Source: Acidimicrobiaceae bacterium (GTDB lineage Bacteria > Actinomycetota > Acidimicrobiia > Acidimicrobiales > Ilumatobacteraceae). From it: DNA of 35,933 nt. The stretch spans positions 1-35,933 of the forward strand of contig CANHST010000004.1 in NCBI GenBank assembly GCA_947463235.1. The letters run 5' to 3'. A model generated the notes under the pieces. It had not been told where the DNA came from. It saw only the letters and a list, made by a program, of their open reading frames with translations, and searched no databases. Position 1 is the stretch's first letter. Each line of letters starts with the position of its first letter. Positions 35,305-35,933 of this stretch are shown here, piece by piece. A program made the position numbers and the translations under genes.

Positions 35305-35403
35305 GGGCGCGATTTCTGCCGCCCGTGGCACAACGACCACCCACGGGTGCGAAAAGTGCCACAGGTGGCTCACTTCGCGCCCGTGGGCGCGAAACGTGCC
35401 GTG
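35305..35403. repeat. 99-bp hairpin-rich intergenic repeat, copy 2
   Basis: Base-for-base identical to 25412-25510 and in the same orientation, about 9.9 kb away. As in copy 1 it lies between convergent genes, here the esterase (stop 23 bases before) and the DksA-like gene (stop 17 bases after). Flanking bases differ from copy 1 immediately on both sides, so the repeat boundaries are sharp. Confidence 0.9.
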
Positions 35404-35420
35404 AACCGGGGCCGGTCGCG

Positions 35421-35768
35421 TCAGGCGCAGGCGACGCAGGTGGCGGCCCAGGGCACCACTTCGAGGCGCTCGGCCATGATCTGCCGATGGCACACGGTGC
35501 ACTGACCGTACGTACCCTCGGCGATGCGGGCGAGCGCCTCATCCACCAGGGTCAACTGTTGCAACAACTGTCCGTGGATGGCCACATCGGTGAACCGTTC
35601 GATGGCGATGCTGGTGCCTTCGCCCACTCGCTTGCCGAATGAGATGCCGCCGCTCGGCACCGTGGCACCCGACCGCAGCGCCTCGGCGCGCGCCGTCAGC
35701 TCGTGGTGTAACGCTGCGAGCACCTCCTCGGGGGAAGCAACCTCACCCGAGGAAGGACTGTCGGTCAT
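35421..35768 (-). CDS. DksA/TraR-type C4 zinc-finger protein
   Basis: A 115-residue protein with a helical coiled region (ASPEEVLAALHHELTARAEALR; IHGQLLQQLTLVDEALARIAEGTYGQ) and a C-terminal C4 zinc finger: CTVC and CVAC with MAERLEVVPWAAT between. Family members bind the RNA polymerase secondary channel, or act as small zinc proteins of unknown role in actinobacteria. The ATG at 35768 shares a base with the stop of the preceding serine-hydrolase gene (TGATG), so it is translationally coupled; the frame is open upstream only within that gene. Confidence 0.87.
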   Translation of the reverse strand: MTDSPSSGEVASPEEVLAALHHELTARAEALRSGATVPSGGISFGKRVGEGTSIAIERFTDVAIHGQLLQQLTLVDEALARIAEGTYGQCTVCHRQIMAERLEVVPWAATCVACA

Positions 35769-35933
35769 CAGTGCGCGGCGACGTGGGCGGCGACGGACTG
35801 GAGGAACGCCTCGTGGTGCGCTTCGAAGTTGGTTTCTTCGCCCATCGTGGTGCCATAGGAACGCGTGGCCGACAGCTTCACGATGGTGACGTCGTCGTGC
35901 GGCGACACGAACACCCATTGGTTGTAGATGCCA
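35768..35933 (-). CDS. Beta-lactamase-fold serine hydrolase, C-terminal fragment (cut by window end)
   Basis: The last 54 residues of a minus-strand gene that begins beyond the window: GIYNQWVFVSPHDDVTIVKL, SATRSYGTTMGEE and EAFLQSVAAHVAAH before TGA (35770-35768). The GIYxQ...V..D.VIV.LS pattern is the C-terminal strand region of the class C beta-lactamase/esterase and 6-aminohexanoate-dimer-hydrolase-like family. The catalytic SxxK is outside the window, so activity cannot be judged. It overlaps the DksA-like start. Confidence 0.65.
   Translation of the reverse strand, partial: GIYNQWVFVSPHDDVTIVKLSATRSYGTTMGEETNFEAHHEAFLQSVAAHVAAH

Overview
This window is high-GC actinobacterial chromosome. 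The gene content (two branched-chain-type ABC importers with fused subunits, acyl-CoA catabolism, a P450/ferredoxin pair, DUF3556, a LAL-type LuxR regulator) suggests an environmental actinobacterium, possibly of the Acidimicrobiia. That placement is inference; there is no rRNA or marker gene here. Genes are densely packed with many ATGA/GTGA overlaps. I see no tRNA, rRNA, CRISPR array, insertion sequence or prophage.

Layout. (1) 1-4567, plus strand: 3' part of a GcvT/dimethylglycine-dehydrogenase-like gene, an FAH-family hydrolase, then a 3Fe-4S ferredoxin, a cytochrome P450 and a carotenoid-cleavage-type oxygenase. (2) 4593-5679, plus strand: a doubtful small ORF and a CitE-like CoA-ester lyase, which meets a minus-strand operon tail to tail. 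(3) 14306-5676, minus strand: a six-gene operon with nearly every junction overlapping or a few bases apart: LivH-LivM-LivG fusion, LivF, DUF3556 membrane protein, phytoene-dehydrogenase-like flavoprotein, acyl-CoA dehydrogenase, MaoC hydratase. Its substrate-binding lipoprotein is divergent (14480-15763). (4) 15841-23224: acyl-CoA ligase with a tiny membrane protein, an ACAD10/11-like dehydrogenase, biotin carboxylase/BCCP and carboxyltransferase subunits of a methylcrotonyl-CoA-type carboxylase, and a TetR regulator. (5) 23254-25300: a VOC protein and a succinate-semialdehyde-type aldehyde dehydrogenase. (6) 25538-30460, minus strand: a second importer (SBP, LivHMG fusion, LivF). (7) 30494-35281: a small hypothetical gene, a LuxR/LAL regulator and a type-B carboxylesterase. 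(8) 35421-35933: a DksA/TraR zinc-finger protein and the 3' end of a beta-lactamase-fold serine hydrolase.

How it fits together. The CitE, MaoC, acyl-CoA dehydrogenase, carboxylase pair, ligase and TetR are the same kinds of genes as the mycobacterial leucine/itaconate catabolic locus (Rv2498c-Rv2506, recalled from memory), here split and interleaved with a Liv-type importer. An 18-bp operator-like sequence, CCTTAG-N6-TT(A/C)AGG, lies in three divergent promoter regions: importer 1/its binding protein, ligase-TM protein/ACAD, and carboxylase/TetR. This suggests one TetR-controlled regulon for import, activation and breakdown of a branched acid or acyl compound. A 99-bp perfectly duplicated, hairpin-rich element sits at two separate convergent gene ends about 9.9 kb apart; I cannot assign it to a known family.
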